From assembly GCA_034432755.1 (NCBI GenBank), contig DAOUBQ010000056.1:1-64000 (forward strand): 64,000 bases of DNA. Direction: 5' to 3'. This DNA comes from UBA5195 sp034432755. GTDB lineage: Bacteria; Chloroflexota; Anaerolineae; Anaerolineales; Villigracilaceae. This document shows positions 17,165 through 25,319 of the stretch, in pieces; within the stretch, counting starts at the first letter, position 1, and every line of letters begins with the position of its first letter. The translations under genes and the position numbers were made by a program. The notes under the pieces are model-generated. The model saw nothing but the letters and a program-made list of their open reading frames with translations. It searched no databases and had not been told where the DNA came from.

Positions 17165-18362
17165 TGCCAGTCCTCCGGTATAAGAAAGCATTCACCAGCG
17201 GCACAATCAGAAGAACCGCCAGCAGTATCAGGTAGGGGGCGAAATTCCCCAGCGCCGATACGCCGGGCCAGCCACCAAACACGGCGTTTTGCCATTCGGC
17301 CTGCAACTGGCTGAGCGGCTTGCCGGTGGCACGCTGTGCGCCCTGTTCGCAATCCAGGCCGTCACCATACGCATTGATGAGAGCCAGCAAGCTGGCCTGC
17401 CCATATTTCTCGATGAAATGACGGATAAAAGCCTCCGACTGAGCATAAGCCAGGAAGGCGCGCCCGCTATCGGGCGGGAAGGAGCCGCACAACTCGCCGA
17501 GGGGAATCAACGTCCCGTTTTCAGCAGATAACGAAATCGCCCGCCCATAATCGGGGTTGACCGACAGCTCGGCGCGCGAGGCAATCCCCTCCCGCAGCCA
17601 GACCGGCAGTTTGGGGTAGCGTTCGCGCGCCAGGTCATACGTCAGAATGTGGGCCAGTTCGTGCGGAATTTTGCGGTCCATTTCCAATCCCTGTTCGGGG
17701 CCGGGGGCAATCGCCACCAGTGCCACGCGCAGGTCGGGGCTGGCATGTCCACCTGCCCAGGCCGGGCCGCCCATTTCAAAGGCTTTCTGCAAATCTACCA
17801 CAGAGGCATACACATACACATCTATCGGTTCGGCGGGAACAACCTGCAATAAGTCGCGGGCGCGTTTCAGCCCCTGGCGGGCTGCATCGAGCGCGGCCTG
17901 GCCGAACGGTTCGCCACCAGCATACCAGTAGATTTTCACGCCATCTGCTTCACGCACCGTCCACGGAAAGCGGTTGTCAATGTAAGAGAAGGAAAACTCG
18001 CTGGTTTGCAACTCGCGACCATCGGCGAGTTTGACGATGTACGAATAGCGCACCAGCGCAAAAGGACGGAGCGGGCCTTGCTCGAAGGCGTAGGTAAAGG
18101 TGGTTGAACCATCTGCTTCAACCGTTACAGGGAACACACGGCTGGCCGATTCGCCCTCAGCGCGAAAGACGAGGTGGGCTTGAGCGACCGGCCCCGGCAG
18201 ATTGAGTAAGCGGGCCTGAAAGGTGACCGGTTCGCCAAACAGGTACGAAATCCGCAGGTCGGTCACCTGCAATGGGGTATCTGCTTGCGCTCTGGCAGGT
18301 GAGGCGACCAAAAACGATAAAAGCAGGAGCAGGGCAATCAGTCGTCGCATGTTATTTTCCAA
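17157..18362 (-). CDS. Secreted gluzincin peptidase (peptidase MA-like) with C-terminal membrane anchor
   Basis: The 401-residue product has a Sec signal peptide (MRRLIALLLLLSF to about residue 27), an N-terminal beta-rich domain, and a zinc-peptidase domain with HELAHILTYDL, where H-E-x-x-H is the zinc-binding and catalytic motif. A downstream Glu typical of gluzincins is likely in the GIASRAELS segment. A hydrophobic helix near the C-terminus (YLILLAVLLIVPLVNAFLY) followed by basic residues anchors it in the membrane, so the enzyme faces outward. Substrates are unknown. It starts within the end of the AEC transporter gene and overlaps acyP, forming a compact three-gene operon. Confidence 0.82.
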   Translation of the reverse strand: MENNMRRLIALLLLLSFLVASPARAQADTPLQVTDLRISYLFGEPVTFQARLLNLPGPVAQAHLVFRAEGESASRVFPVTVEADGSTTFTYAFEQGPLRPFALVRYSYIVKLADGRELQTSEFSFSYIDNRFPWTVREADGVKIYWYAGGEPFGQAALDAARQGLKRARDLLQVVPAEPIDVYVYASVVDLQKAFEMGGPAWAGGHASPDLRVALVAIAPGPEQGLEMDRKIPHELAHILTYDLARERYPKLPVWLREGIASRAELSVNPDYGRAISLSAENGTLIPLGELCGSFPPDSGRAFLAYAQSEAFIRHFIEKYGQASLLALINAYGDGLDCEQGAQRATGKPLSQLQAEWQNAVFGGWPGVSALGNFAPYLILLAVLLIVPLVNAFLYRRTGNG

Positions 18363-19269
18363 GAAGCAAGATGAGCGGAGTGATAGTCAACGGGCTAAGC
18401 AGGGTGCTGACCAGGACGGTGGCCGCCACGAGGGAGGTATCCAGTTTATATTCGGCGGCCAGGTTGGTGGTGGCAACCGCCGAAGACATAGAGGCTTCCA
18501 TCACGGCGGCCTGGCGCGCGCTGCCAGTCAGTCCTAACAGGCCAGCAAAGGCAAATCCCAGCAGAGGCCCAGCCAGCATGCGCACCGAAGCACTCAAACC
18601 CAAAGCCCGCAGGCTCTTGGTCCAGCGCACATGGCGCAGTTCCAGCCCCAGCAAGAAAATCATGAGCGGGACGGTTGCGTTGGCCGTCAACTCAATCGTC
18701 CGCGCCAATGGCAGGGGCAGGCTGCTTCCAGTTTGGTTAATAACCACCGCCAGCAGCACGGCGTACATGGTGGGGACTTTCAACATGCCAACGATGGCCT
18801 GTTTCAGGCTGAGATGTCCGAGCGATGCAATCAGCACGCCCAGGGTGTTGGTGAGCAACGCCGCAAAGACGAAGTAAATGCCAGAATGCGCCAAGGCTTC
18901 TTGCCCAAAGGCAAAGGCAATTAAAGGCAGGCCATAATTGCCATTGTTGGCAAACATGGAGGTCAGCATCACCGAAGCCAGCGTGGGCCGGTCGAGCCGG
19001 AGAAACAGCCCGCCCAACAAGGCCAACGCGCCTGAAGAGAGCATGACCCCCACCGCCAGGCTGCCAATCCGCAGGACATCGAGGGCTGGGAGTTGGTTGT
19101 TAATCAGCAGGTTAAAGACCAGTGCCGGGCTAAAGAAGTAAAACAACGAACGCCCGATGGCCCGCGAATTGATATTTAATGTCCTACCAAGCACAAACCC
19201 TGCTGCGCTGATAAGCAAGATGGGCAGGATGTTGTTTGCAAATGTATTGAAGAGTTCGGTGATGGACAC
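18352..19269 (-). CDS. AEC family transporter
   Basis: Auxin-efflux-carrier-type secondary transporter with ten hydrophobic segments, about 305 residues from the GTG at 19269. NNGNYGLPL in the middle is the characteristic crossover motif of helix 4, and the last helix contains STLLSPLTITPLIL. Substrates in bacteria include malate, malonate and other organic anions, and none can be assigned here. The reading frame extends to a TTG at 19329, but that codon lies inside the terminator of the upstream gene. A TACAAT box at 19302-19297 (minus strand) precedes the GTG by about 28 bases, so 19269 is preferred. Confidence 0.85.
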   Translation of the reverse strand: MSITELFNTFANNILPILLISAAGFVLGRTLNINSRAIGRSLFYFFSPALVFNLLINNQLPALDVLRIGSLAVGVMLSSGALALLGGLFLRLDRPTLASVMLTSMFANNGNYGLPLIAFAFGQEALAHSGIYFVFAALLTNTLGVLIASLGHLSLKQAIVGMLKVPTMYAVLLAVVINQTGSSLPLPLARTIELTANATVPLMIFLLGLELRHVRWTKSLRALGLSASVRMLAGPLLGFAFAGLLGLTGSARQAAVMEASMSSAVATTNLAAEYKLDTSLVAATVLVSTLLSPLTITPLILLLGK

Positions 19270-19305
19270 AGCAGCTCGGCAAAGGAGGATAGGGCAATTG
19301 TAACC

Positions 19306-19342
19306 CGAAAAAGTCCTCCGCGCTCGCAAAGAACGCGGAGGA
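19306..19342 (-). terminator. Terminator of the HEAT-repeat protein gene
   Basis: TCCTCCGCG (19314-19322) pairs perfectly with CGCGGAGGA (19334-19342). On the minus strand the hairpin is followed by CTTTTTC. It separates the HEAT gene from the AEC transporter operon. Confidence 0.75.
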
Positions 19343-19389
19343 TGGCAAAATGCAATCGGACGTGCAGGCTTGCTGGGGTGTGGGTACGC

Positions 19390-20361
19390 TTAGCGTCTTT
19401 TCGGCTTGCTTGTTGGCTGCTCTTCATCAAAAGCGAGCAGGCTGAAATCTTCAGCGTCTTCGGTGAATTGCAGGTTTAACATCGCATCTTCCAGAAAATC
19501 CAGCATGTCATCGTCATCGGCATCATCCATCAGGGTTTGCAAATACTCGCGCACATCCTCACCGCCGATGAGCGAGAGTGACCAAATAATGGCTTGCAAT
19601 ACCTCGTCATCCTCCTCGTCTTCAATCATGTTGAGTAGCGGCTGGCGGGCCGGTTTAAGTTGCAGTTCCCCGGCGGCGCGGACGGCAGCCAGGCGCACGG
19701 CCTGGTCTTCGCTCAGGAAGGCCTCGATGACCTGCTCCTGCCAGATGGAGTCGGCGGAGCGTCCTGCCGCAATCAGGGCCGAGGCCTGCCAGCGCGGGTC
19801 GCGGTGCTGAAAGGCCGATTCAATCAGTTTTTTGACCTCGCCCCGGCTGGAGTAACCCAGCGATTGGAGCGCGGCGCGCGCCAGATGACCGTCGGAATCT
19901 GCTGCCGCTACGAACAGGCAATCTGTCACCCGCTTGAGATTCGCGGCAGATATCTCTTCGAGTTCACCCATCTCGACGAACTGGCCGAGCAGGGTGGCGG
20001 CACCAGAGCGGCAAATCGGCTCCGGGTCACTTGCGACCATTTGCGCCAGGCGCGGGAGCAGGCGCGTATCGCTGGTTTCGGCCAGCAGTTGCAGCGCATA
20101 CAGCCGCACCTGCCCATCTGGGTCATCTAACAAGCGGACTGCCAGGGCGTCGAAAGATAGCAGGGTGTCGTCATCAAACAATTCGACCATGCGCTTGAGC
20201 AGGAGGTGCTTGCGGGCCTGCGGCAGGCGCGGCCAAACCCGCATGACTGACTCGAGGTCAACCGAAGACAAGTCAGAAAAACGGCCAATATATTTGGCCG
20301 GGAAGGCGCGCGAGTCATCTTCAAGCGCAGTCAGGACAGTGGAAACGGGGATTTCTTTCAT
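19390..20361 (-). CDS. HEAT-repeat protein
   Basis: A 323-residue alpha-helical solenoid. Repeated units of about 30-35 residues with a hydrophobic helix-turn-helix pattern are visible: DPDGQVRLYALQLLAE, DPEPICRSGAATLLGQ, HRDPRWQASALIAAGR, SEDQAVRLAAVRAAGE and DDEVLQAIIWSLSLIG. The C-terminal part is acidic (DDADDDDMLDFLEDAM) and ends in a basic tail. HEAT/PBS-lyase-type solenoids usually mediate protein contacts and no catalytic residues are apparent. It follows the site-2 protease gene by 33 bases on the same strand and probably shares its transcript. Its partner is unknown. Confidence 0.82.
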   Translation of the reverse strand: MKEIPVSTVLTALEDDSRAFPAKYIGRFSDLSSVDLESVMRVWPRLPQARKHLLLKRMVELFDDDTLLSFDALAVRLLDDPDGQVRLYALQLLAETSDTRLLPRLAQMVASDPEPICRSGAATLLGQFVEMGELEEISAANLKRVTDCLFVAAADSDGHLARAALQSLGYSSRGEVKKLIESAFQHRDPRWQASALIAAGRSADSIWQEQVIEAFLSEDQAVRLAAVRAAGELQLKPARQPLLNMIEDEEDDEVLQAIIWSLSLIGGEDVREYLQTLMDDADDDDMLDFLEDAMLNLQFTEDAEDFSLLAFDEEQPTSKPKRR

Positions 20362-20394
20362 AGCCTATGGGCATCCTGTGGAATACCTTGCGCA

Positions 20395-21732
20395 CTACGG
20401 CAGAGTGATATTGGCCGGATTGATAAAATCGAGCAGGTTGACGAAAACCATCAACCCAATCAACAACAGGAAGGCCACGCCGTTGATGATGTTTTCGAGG
20501 CGCGGCGGAATGCGGCGGCGAAAGATAATTTCGGGCAGGGTGAACAGAATGCGCCCGCCATCCAGCGCGGGGATGGGCAGCAAGTTCATCACGCCCAGTG
20601 AAATACTGAGCATCGCCACCAGCGAGAGAACGTAATTGGTCGGTTGGGAGGCAGCAGATGCAGAAGGCTCGGCCGCCAACTGACGGCTTTCGGCATCGCG
20701 TTCTACCGCCTGTCCAAAAAAGTCATAGATACCCTTCAGCCCGACCAGGCGCGCTTCTTCGGGCGCAATCACGCCTTGAATCAGTCCAATCGGGATGTAG
20801 AGAATGGTCAACGCCTGGACGCCAGTGTAGGTAAAGCCCCCGCCGATGATTTCAGGCAGGGTCGCTTGGCGGCGCGGATACGCCAGACCCACGCCAAGCG
20901 CGCCTTGCTCCGCCGTGCGGCTGGAGAGCGGAGTAGCGGTCAAAGTCACCGATTGACCTTGGCGCTCAAAGGTCATCTCAAGCGGCTGGTCAAGACTGGC
21001 GCGAATCATGGTGCGGGCTTCTTCCATGCTCGTCACTGGCCTGCCCGCAATCGAGACAAGCACGTCCTGGGGCTGAATACCAGCCAGCTGGGCCGGGGAA
21101 TTGGGCGAAACATCTTCAATCAGGACTTTGCCAGGAACAGCCACGCCCATCTGCGCAATGATAATGGCTGTAACGACCACGGCGGTGAGCAAATTCATGG
21201 CCGGGCCTGCAAACAAGACCACCAATCGCTTCCAGGGGTTGGCTGCTGCCAGCCCACCCGGCACATTGGGGTCACCTTCGCCTTTGGGGCGCACAAACCC
21301 GCCCAGCGGCAGCCAGTTGAGGGTAAATTCAGTTCCCAAACGCAGCTCGCGCACCATGCCGCTCAGGCGCAGGTTTCCGTCAGAATCGGGAGTGAGTGTC
21401 GAATGAGCAAGCACGTAGCGGTCTGGCTCGGCGACCGAGAGGGTGATGGCTTTCAAGGTAAGGGTTTCGCCGTTGCGCTGTAACACCAGATCAGCAGGGC
21501 GATGCTCCAATTCGGCCACGTCGAATAAAAAATCAAAATTGGCGGGGATTTGGATGGCGTGATTGCCCACTTTGAACCTGCCCGGGGCGCGCCAAAAGCG
21601 CCATAGGCGCGGCGGAATGCCAAAGCCAAACTCTTCGACTTCGATTTTGAAGAAACGCGCGGCCAGGTAATGTCCTAACTCGTGCAAAAAAATCATGCCG
21701 CCGAAGACCAGTACAACCAGTAACAGGGTCAT
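20395..21732 (-). CDS. rseP: RseP-like site-2 membrane metalloprotease
   Basis: Intramembrane zinc protease of the M50 family that cleaves membrane-bound regulators or signal-peptide remnants. The 445-residue product has HELGH at residues 17-21 in the first membrane helix (zinc ligands and catalytic Glu). A PDZ domain lies at about 195-275 (SPAQLAGIQPQDVLVSIAGR), and NLLPIPALDGGRI near residue 395 contains the third zinc ligand (LDG motif). There is an inserted segment between about residues 50 and 140, likely extracytoplasmic. AAGGAT before the ATG is the probable ribosome binding site. A degenerate copy of the hairpin-rich element lies directly upstream. Confidence 0.9.
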   Translation of the reverse strand: MTLLLVVLVFGGMIFLHELGHYLAARFFKIEVEEFGFGIPPRLWRFWRAPGRFKVGNHAIQIPANFDFLFDVAELEHRPADLVLQRNGETLTLKAITLSVAEPDRYVLAHSTLTPDSDGNLRLSGMVRELRLGTEFTLNWLPLGGFVRPKGEGDPNVPGGLAAANPWKRLVVLFAGPAMNLLTAVVVTAIIIAQMGVAVPGKVLIEDVSPNSPAQLAGIQPQDVLVSIAGRPVTSMEEARTMIRASLDQPLEMTFERQGQSVTLTATPLSSRTAEQGALGVGLAYPRRQATLPEIIGGGFTYTGVQALTILYIPIGLIQGVIAPEEARLVGLKGIYDFFGQAVERDAESRQLAAEPSASAASQPTNYVLSLVAMLSISLGVMNLLPIPALDGGRILFTLPEIIFRRRIPPRLENIINGVAFLLLIGLMVFVNLLDFINPANITLP

Positions 21733-21750
21733 AGTTTCATCCTTATTTTA

Positions 21751-21908
21751 AGAAAAATATTCTTGCGCCATGCCGCCCCAACATTCATGTTTGGGCTATC
21801 TCATCCAGAGCCATCTGAAGGCGGTTGTTCCGTCTCGTTGGGCAGACTTTGTGCTGGCTGCCTAGAGATAAATCTACGGGCGAAACCAGCGGGGCGCGAA
21901 TTTTCGGA
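21751..21908. repeat. Hairpin-rich MITE-like element, copy A (degenerate)
   Basis: This stretch between the RseP start and the mevalonate decarboxylase end aligns over its whole length with 48973-49148. Shared words are AAATATTCTTGCGCCAT, TTTGGGCTAT, CATC-AGAGCC, TCTGAAG, GCAGACTTTGTGCTGG and GGCGCGAATTTTCGGA. The internal palindromes are largely decayed and the left terminal repeat is shortened. There is no open reading frame. Confidence 0.75.
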
Positions 21909-21997
21909 CAGGCCGCAAGCGAATTGCCTAAATGCGCTGGACTGTCACCATACGTAAAGTATGGGATGAATTATATCGCCTTTTGGTTAGCAAAATA

Positions 21998-22969
21998 TTA
22001 AAGCAGTCGGGCCGGCCCGCCAACGGTGGCGCTCAAGACGTTGTTGACGCCGGGGATTTGAAGCAGGAGCGATTGAACCATCTTTATTTCACTTTGTGGG
22101 CAAAGCACATGCACGTTTGGTCCGGCATCAACGGTATAGGCCGCTTGCAGGCCGTCGGCGCGCCAGGCACGCACGCTTTCCATGACAGCCAGGGTGGCGG
22201 GCTTCCAGTAAAACAAGGCGGGCTGGCTGGTCATCATCACGGCGTGCATCATGTCTGAATCGAGTTCGATGATATGTGCCAGTGCGCCAAAGTCGCGCTC
22301 TAAAATGGCGCGGCGGCAAATTTCGAGACGGCGGGGTGCATCGGCCACACGGGCGGCCTGCAGGGGGCTGGTGGGGGCCAGAGCGTGGCCTTCTGTGGAA
22401 CCGGTGGCCTTGTGTCCGGCAGAGACAATCGCCACGCAATCGGCCAGCGCCCAATGTTCGGGCGGGGCAATGCTGACGGCGTAGGAATCCTCGTCGCCGC
22501 TGCCCATTTTCCATTCGACAAAGCCGGAGGGGATACTGCGCGAGGCAGAACCTGACCCCAAACGGGCCAGGCGCGAGATGGCGGATTCGGGCCAATCCAA
22601 CCCGGCAGCCTTTGTCGCCGCCAAAGCGAGTGCGGCAAACGCTGCGGCGGAACTCGCTATCCCGGCCCCTGTGGGGAAGTTGTTTTCTGAAACCACCTCG
22701 GCACGGAGAGTGATTCCGGCTGCCTGGCGGACGATATCCAAAATGCCGGATACGCGCTCCAGGCCTTTGCCCGTTACCGGGTTGCCGTTAATCGAGAGTG
22801 AATCGCGTTCTTTTTCGCCAAAGCTGACGGTGGTTTTGGTAAACAGCCCATCAAGATTCATCGAAATGGAGCCGTTGACCGGCAGGCGCAGGGCGGAATG
22901 GCGGTTGCCCCAGTATTTAATGAATGCGATGTTTGGCGAGCTTTGAGCAGTGGCAGACATGGGTTTCAT
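21998..22969 (-). CDS. mvaD: Mevalonate (di)phosphate decarboxylase family protein
   Basis: GHMP-superfamily enzyme of the mevalonate route to isoprenoids. The 323-residue product opens with SPNIAFIKYWGNRHSALRLP, the family hallmark, although the usual KYWGK reads KYWGN. The ATP-binding loop is PTGAGIASSAAAFAA (about 95-109), SGSASRSIPSGFVEW holds the catalytic Arg/Ser region, and TVDAGPNVHVL holds the catalytic Asp. Canonical members act on mevalonate diphosphate. The Roseiflexus homologue is known to act on mevalonate phosphate instead, so substrate specificity is open. A second in-frame ATG lies three codons downstream. An inverted repeat flanks the probable promoter. Confidence 0.88.
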   Translation of the reverse strand: MKPMSATAQSSPNIAFIKYWGNRHSALRLPVNGSISMNLDGLFTKTTVSFGEKERDSLSINGNPVTGKGLERVSGILDIVRQAAGITLRAEVVSENNFPTGAGIASSAAAFAALALAATKAAGLDWPESAISRLARLGSGSASRSIPSGFVEWKMGSGDEDSYAVSIAPPEHWALADCVAIVSAGHKATGSTEGHALAPTSPLQAARVADAPRRLEICRRAILERDFGALAHIIELDSDMMHAVMMTSQPALFYWKPATLAVMESVRAWRADGLQAAYTVDAGPNVHVLCPQSEIKMVQSLLLQIPGVNNVLSATVGGPARLL

Positions 22970-22979
22970 GGCTTTTTGT

Positions 22980-23024
22980 ACACAAAACTGTGATTTTTAC
23001 GGCAAAAACAGCACTGTTTTGTGC
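22980..23024. promoter_or_regulatory. Inverted repeat around the mvaD promoter (operator candidate)
   Basis: ACACAAAACTGTG (22980-22992) and CACTGTTTTGTGC (23012-23024) are near-perfect inverted copies with centres 32 bases apart, about three helical turns. A minus-strand TAAAAAT box lies between them, about 20 bases before the mvaD ATG. This could be a repressor site; no known family consensus is recognised. Confidence 0.35.
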
Positions 23025-23136
23025 GATTTTCCCTTCTTTTATGAGTTCACTTGTGCCTACATGATACCTTAGGCAATGTTTGGGGGCAATAAATTCAGAA
23101 AGCAGGGCCTGCACAGACGGCACAGGCTGGATACGT

Positions 23137-24420
23137 TCATTCTATCCCCTCCTGCTCTAATTTCACCCCGCGCTCCAAGATGTGTGCGATAACCTCGCGC
23201 ACGTCTTTTAATTCGGGGCGGAGGAGCAGTTTTTTCAGGTTGGTTTTGTCGGATGCGGTGAGGGGGCGGGAGCGAGAATAGTTGGCGTCGAGGGTTTCGA
23301 TGTCCATGCAGTAGGGCTGGATGTCGGCGCGGACCAGGCGGCGGAGTTGGCTGAGGATGTTGAAGCCGCCGTAGTCGAGGTCAGACCAGTGATAAATGGG
23401 GGTTGAGTCGGGGAGCAGGCGCAGGAGGCGGCGGGCGGCAGGGGAGGGGTTGCCGAGGGTGCAGAGTGTTGCTTGTTGCGTATTCCGTTGGGTGTTTTGC
23501 AAACGGACAAATTCATGAAAAGATGTCAGGTTTTCAATGCAGAGGACGGCGTCGGCGTGAACGGCGACGGTTTGAAGTTGGGCGGTTTGGGCGGCGGGGA
23601 AGCCAAGAGAAGGGACAAAGCCGCCGAAAGTCAGGATTTCGCCAGTATCCAGGGTCAGTTGCCAGTTCCCGGCGAGGTAGAGGTAGTTAGGGTTGGGGAC
23701 GAGGTTGAGTTCGCGAAACACTTCCTCGGCGGGGAGGCGTTTCCATTCGGGGTTGCCGAGGCGGGCCAGGCTGACGAGTTGGTTTTTAATCGCTTCGAGG
23801 CGTTTGCTGTCGTTGAAAACGCGCACGCTGAAGACGCGGTAGGGGGTTTCGGCCTGGAGTGCGGGCAAGGCTTCTATAACGGCGAGCAGGTCTGTGTCCA
23901 AGGATGTGTCGGTCAGAAAGATTTCGGCGCGCACGCGGCGGGCAACATAGGTATTGGTGATGCGCCGACGGCGATTGGCAGCACGTTCCTTGTCGAGTTC
24001 ATCAATGCGGGTCAGCGAGTCGATGCGCTGGCGCACATCGGCGGCGAGGTTCTCAAAGTGGGGCAGGGTTTCGAGCTGGGTTTTCAGGGTTTTGACATCC
24101 ACCAGGTTTTCGTCGAGCAGGTAGGTGTGGACGAAGGAGCGGATGTCGGTGAGGGGGCTGAAGGCCAGGCCTTTGACGATTTTTGCGGGAAACGTGTCTT
24201 TGAGTTGGCCGAGGCGGTTGAGCAGGTGGACGCGGTAACCTTCGAGCCGGGTGAAGACCTGGGCGCGGCTGAGCGGAGGCAGGGCGAAGTTTTCGAGGTG
24301 GCGTTTGAAGGCGCGGGTGTCGAAAAGCTGTCCGGGGGCTTTGAAGAACCAGTTGTCGTTTAATCCGGCATGGTGGACTTCGTTGTTCACCAGGCTGTGC
24401 GTCCACAGAACACGCTCCAC
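23137..24420 (-). CDS. Chimeric Wadjet remnant: JetC fragment fused to JetD nuclease domain
   Basis: This 427-codon frame (GTG start) joins two pieces of a Wadjet plasmid-defence locus. Residues about 25-170 resemble an internal part of JetC, the SMC/MukB-like ATPase (KGLAFSPLTDIRSFVHTYLLD, then VDVKTLKTQLE), but there is no Walker A, coiled-coil body or Walker B. Residues about 175-427 resemble the C-terminal two-thirds of JetD, including the Toprim-like DUF2220 nuclease domain: E296 in CIENLTSF and the D-x-D at 347-349 in HWSDLDYGGF, with the usual RLEQE-type end (KLEQEG). Most of JetC (normally over 1000 residues) and the JetD N-terminal domain are missing. An internal deletion that happens to be in frame is the simplest explanation. 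It is probably a decaying gene, although the nuclease residues are intact. Confidence 0.75.
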   Translation of the reverse strand: MERVLWTHSLVNNEVHHAGLNDNWFFKAPGQLFDTRAFKRHLENFALPPLSRAQVFTRLEGYRVHLLNRLGQLKDTFPAKIVKGLAFSPLTDIRSFVHTYLLDENLVDVKTLKTQLETLPHFENLAADVRQRIDSLTRIDELDKERAANRRRRITNTYVARRVRAEIFLTDTSLDTDLLAVIEALPALQAETPYRVFSVRVFNDSKRLEAIKNQLVSLARLGNPEWKRLPAEEVFRELNLVPNPNYLYLAGNWQLTLDTGEILTFGGFVPSLGFPAAQTAQLQTVAVHADAVLCIENLTSFHEFVRLQNTQRNTQQATLCTLGNPSPAARRLLRLLPDSTPIYHWSDLDYGGFNILSQLRRLVRADIQPYCMDIETLDANYSRSRPLTASDKTNLKKLLLRPELKDVREVIAHILERGVKLEQEGIE

Positions 24421-24431
24421 GCAACATGCAA

Positions 24432-24794
24432 TCAGTCGTCATCGCTTTCAGACTCGCCATCGCCTGCCCGGTACTTGCGCAGCCAGGCTTCCATCTCGTC
24501 GGCGGTTTGGATGGGGAGAATCATCCGCACCGAGCCGCGCAGGCGCAGTCGGGCATCGGCATCTTTTACATAAATGTTGCGGCCGTCAATCGTATCAACC
24601 AGGCCGAGGGAGCGCAGGCGGCGCAAAAGGCCTTCGTATTGTCCCATGGGCAGGTCGCGTTCTTTGCCGGTGATGGTGCGGTATTCTTCACGGACTTCGC
24701 CAATTGTCACCACCGGGTCGCTGGCCAGGCTGAGATGTTCGCGCTTTTCCTCGTAGAGTTTGCGCAGGACGAGAATCATCAGGCTTTCGTCCAA
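24432..24794 (-). pseudogene. Truncated JetB (DUF4194) of a Wadjet locus
   Basis: The 120-residue frame matches the C-terminal part of DUF4194/JetB, the kleisin-associated accessory subunit of Wadjet: DESLMILVLRKLYEEKREHL, TIGEVREEY and the winged-helix-like LLRRLRSLGLVDTIDG. The listed start is a TTG in the middle of the domain. Family-like sequence continues upstream in the same frame (FLLLHDDYHRIFQVV, about 24870-24840), without any ATG or GTG, and then runs into a 16-bp hairpin behind the neighbouring gene. The N-terminal part of JetB has therefore been lost. The fused JetC/JetD remnant starts 11 bases downstream. JetA (DUF3375) is not present. Confidence 0.7.
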
Positions 24795-24864
24795 TTTATA
24801 GCGGGCGCGGCTGTAACTATATTCGGAGACAACCTGGAAAATGCGGTGGTAATCATCGTGGAGC

Positions 24865-24903
24865 AGAAGGAACTCCCTGCTCGTTTCGCAGGGAGTTCCT
24901 TCT
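24865..24903. terminator. Perfect 16-bp hairpin after the small membrane protein gene
   Basis: AGAAGGAACTCCCTGC (24865-24880) pairs perfectly with GCAGGGAGTTCCTTCT (24888-24903) around a seven-base loop. It lies 14 bases after the stop of the gene at 24917 on the minus strand, where a terminator is expected, but no T-run follows on the minus strand. The downstream side joins directly to the truncated jetB, so the T-run may have been removed by the deletion. Confidence 0.6.
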
Positions 24904-24916
24904 CTTGCTCTTGGGC

Positions 24917-25276
24917 TTATTCGTTGCCGGTTTTCAAATCCAGTTCCATCAAGACGTTCAGACCAATGGCTACGCCTTGCATCACCAGGAACAGGGCGAT
25001 ACCGGTAAACAGCGGCGTGCTCAGGTTAGAAACCAGGAAAGAAACCGCGTTTGGTTCTTTGAACAAATCGCTGAAGGCCATGCCTTGTTGGCTAATCATG
25101 CTGTTGACGTTGAGATACTGGGCCACAATATCAGCCAGGAAGGCAACCAGCACCACCCATGACAGGATGCTCGACAGGCTGGAAACCAGGCTGAGAGCCT
25201 TGGGGTTATACAGCGCGGGGCCGTTTTCGTCAACTTCTTGGGCTTCAACGGTGAGATTTACAGATTCACTTTCCAT
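24917..25276 (-). CDS. Small membrane protein of unknown function
   Basis: A 119-residue protein with an acidic N-terminus, a first hydrophobic segment (SSLSSILSWVVLVAFLADIV) and a second near the C-terminus (LFTGIALFLVMQGVAIGLNV). No family is recognised. AAAGGAG seven bases before the ATG at 25276 fixes the start; a longer frame to 25390 would run into the end of wecB. It is the last intact gene of the esterase-MFS-glycosyltransferase-WecB operon. Confidence 0.72.
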   Translation of the reverse strand: MESESVNLTVEAQEVDENGPALYNPKALSLVSSLSSILSWVVLVAFLADIVAQYLNVNSMISQQGMAFSDLFKEPNAVSFLVSNLSTPLFTGIALFLVMQGVAIGLNVLMELDLKTGNE

Positions 25277-25319
25277 TTTGAAAAACTCCTTTGATTGTTT
25301 ATTTACGCGATTGATTGGC

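Noticed and set aside
23473..24363. 296-codon plus-strand frame opposite the Wadjet remnant
   Set aside because: Its composition (long runs of Gly, Val, Glu and Phe) is that of an antisense shadow, and the minus-strand frame shows JetC/JetD similarity.
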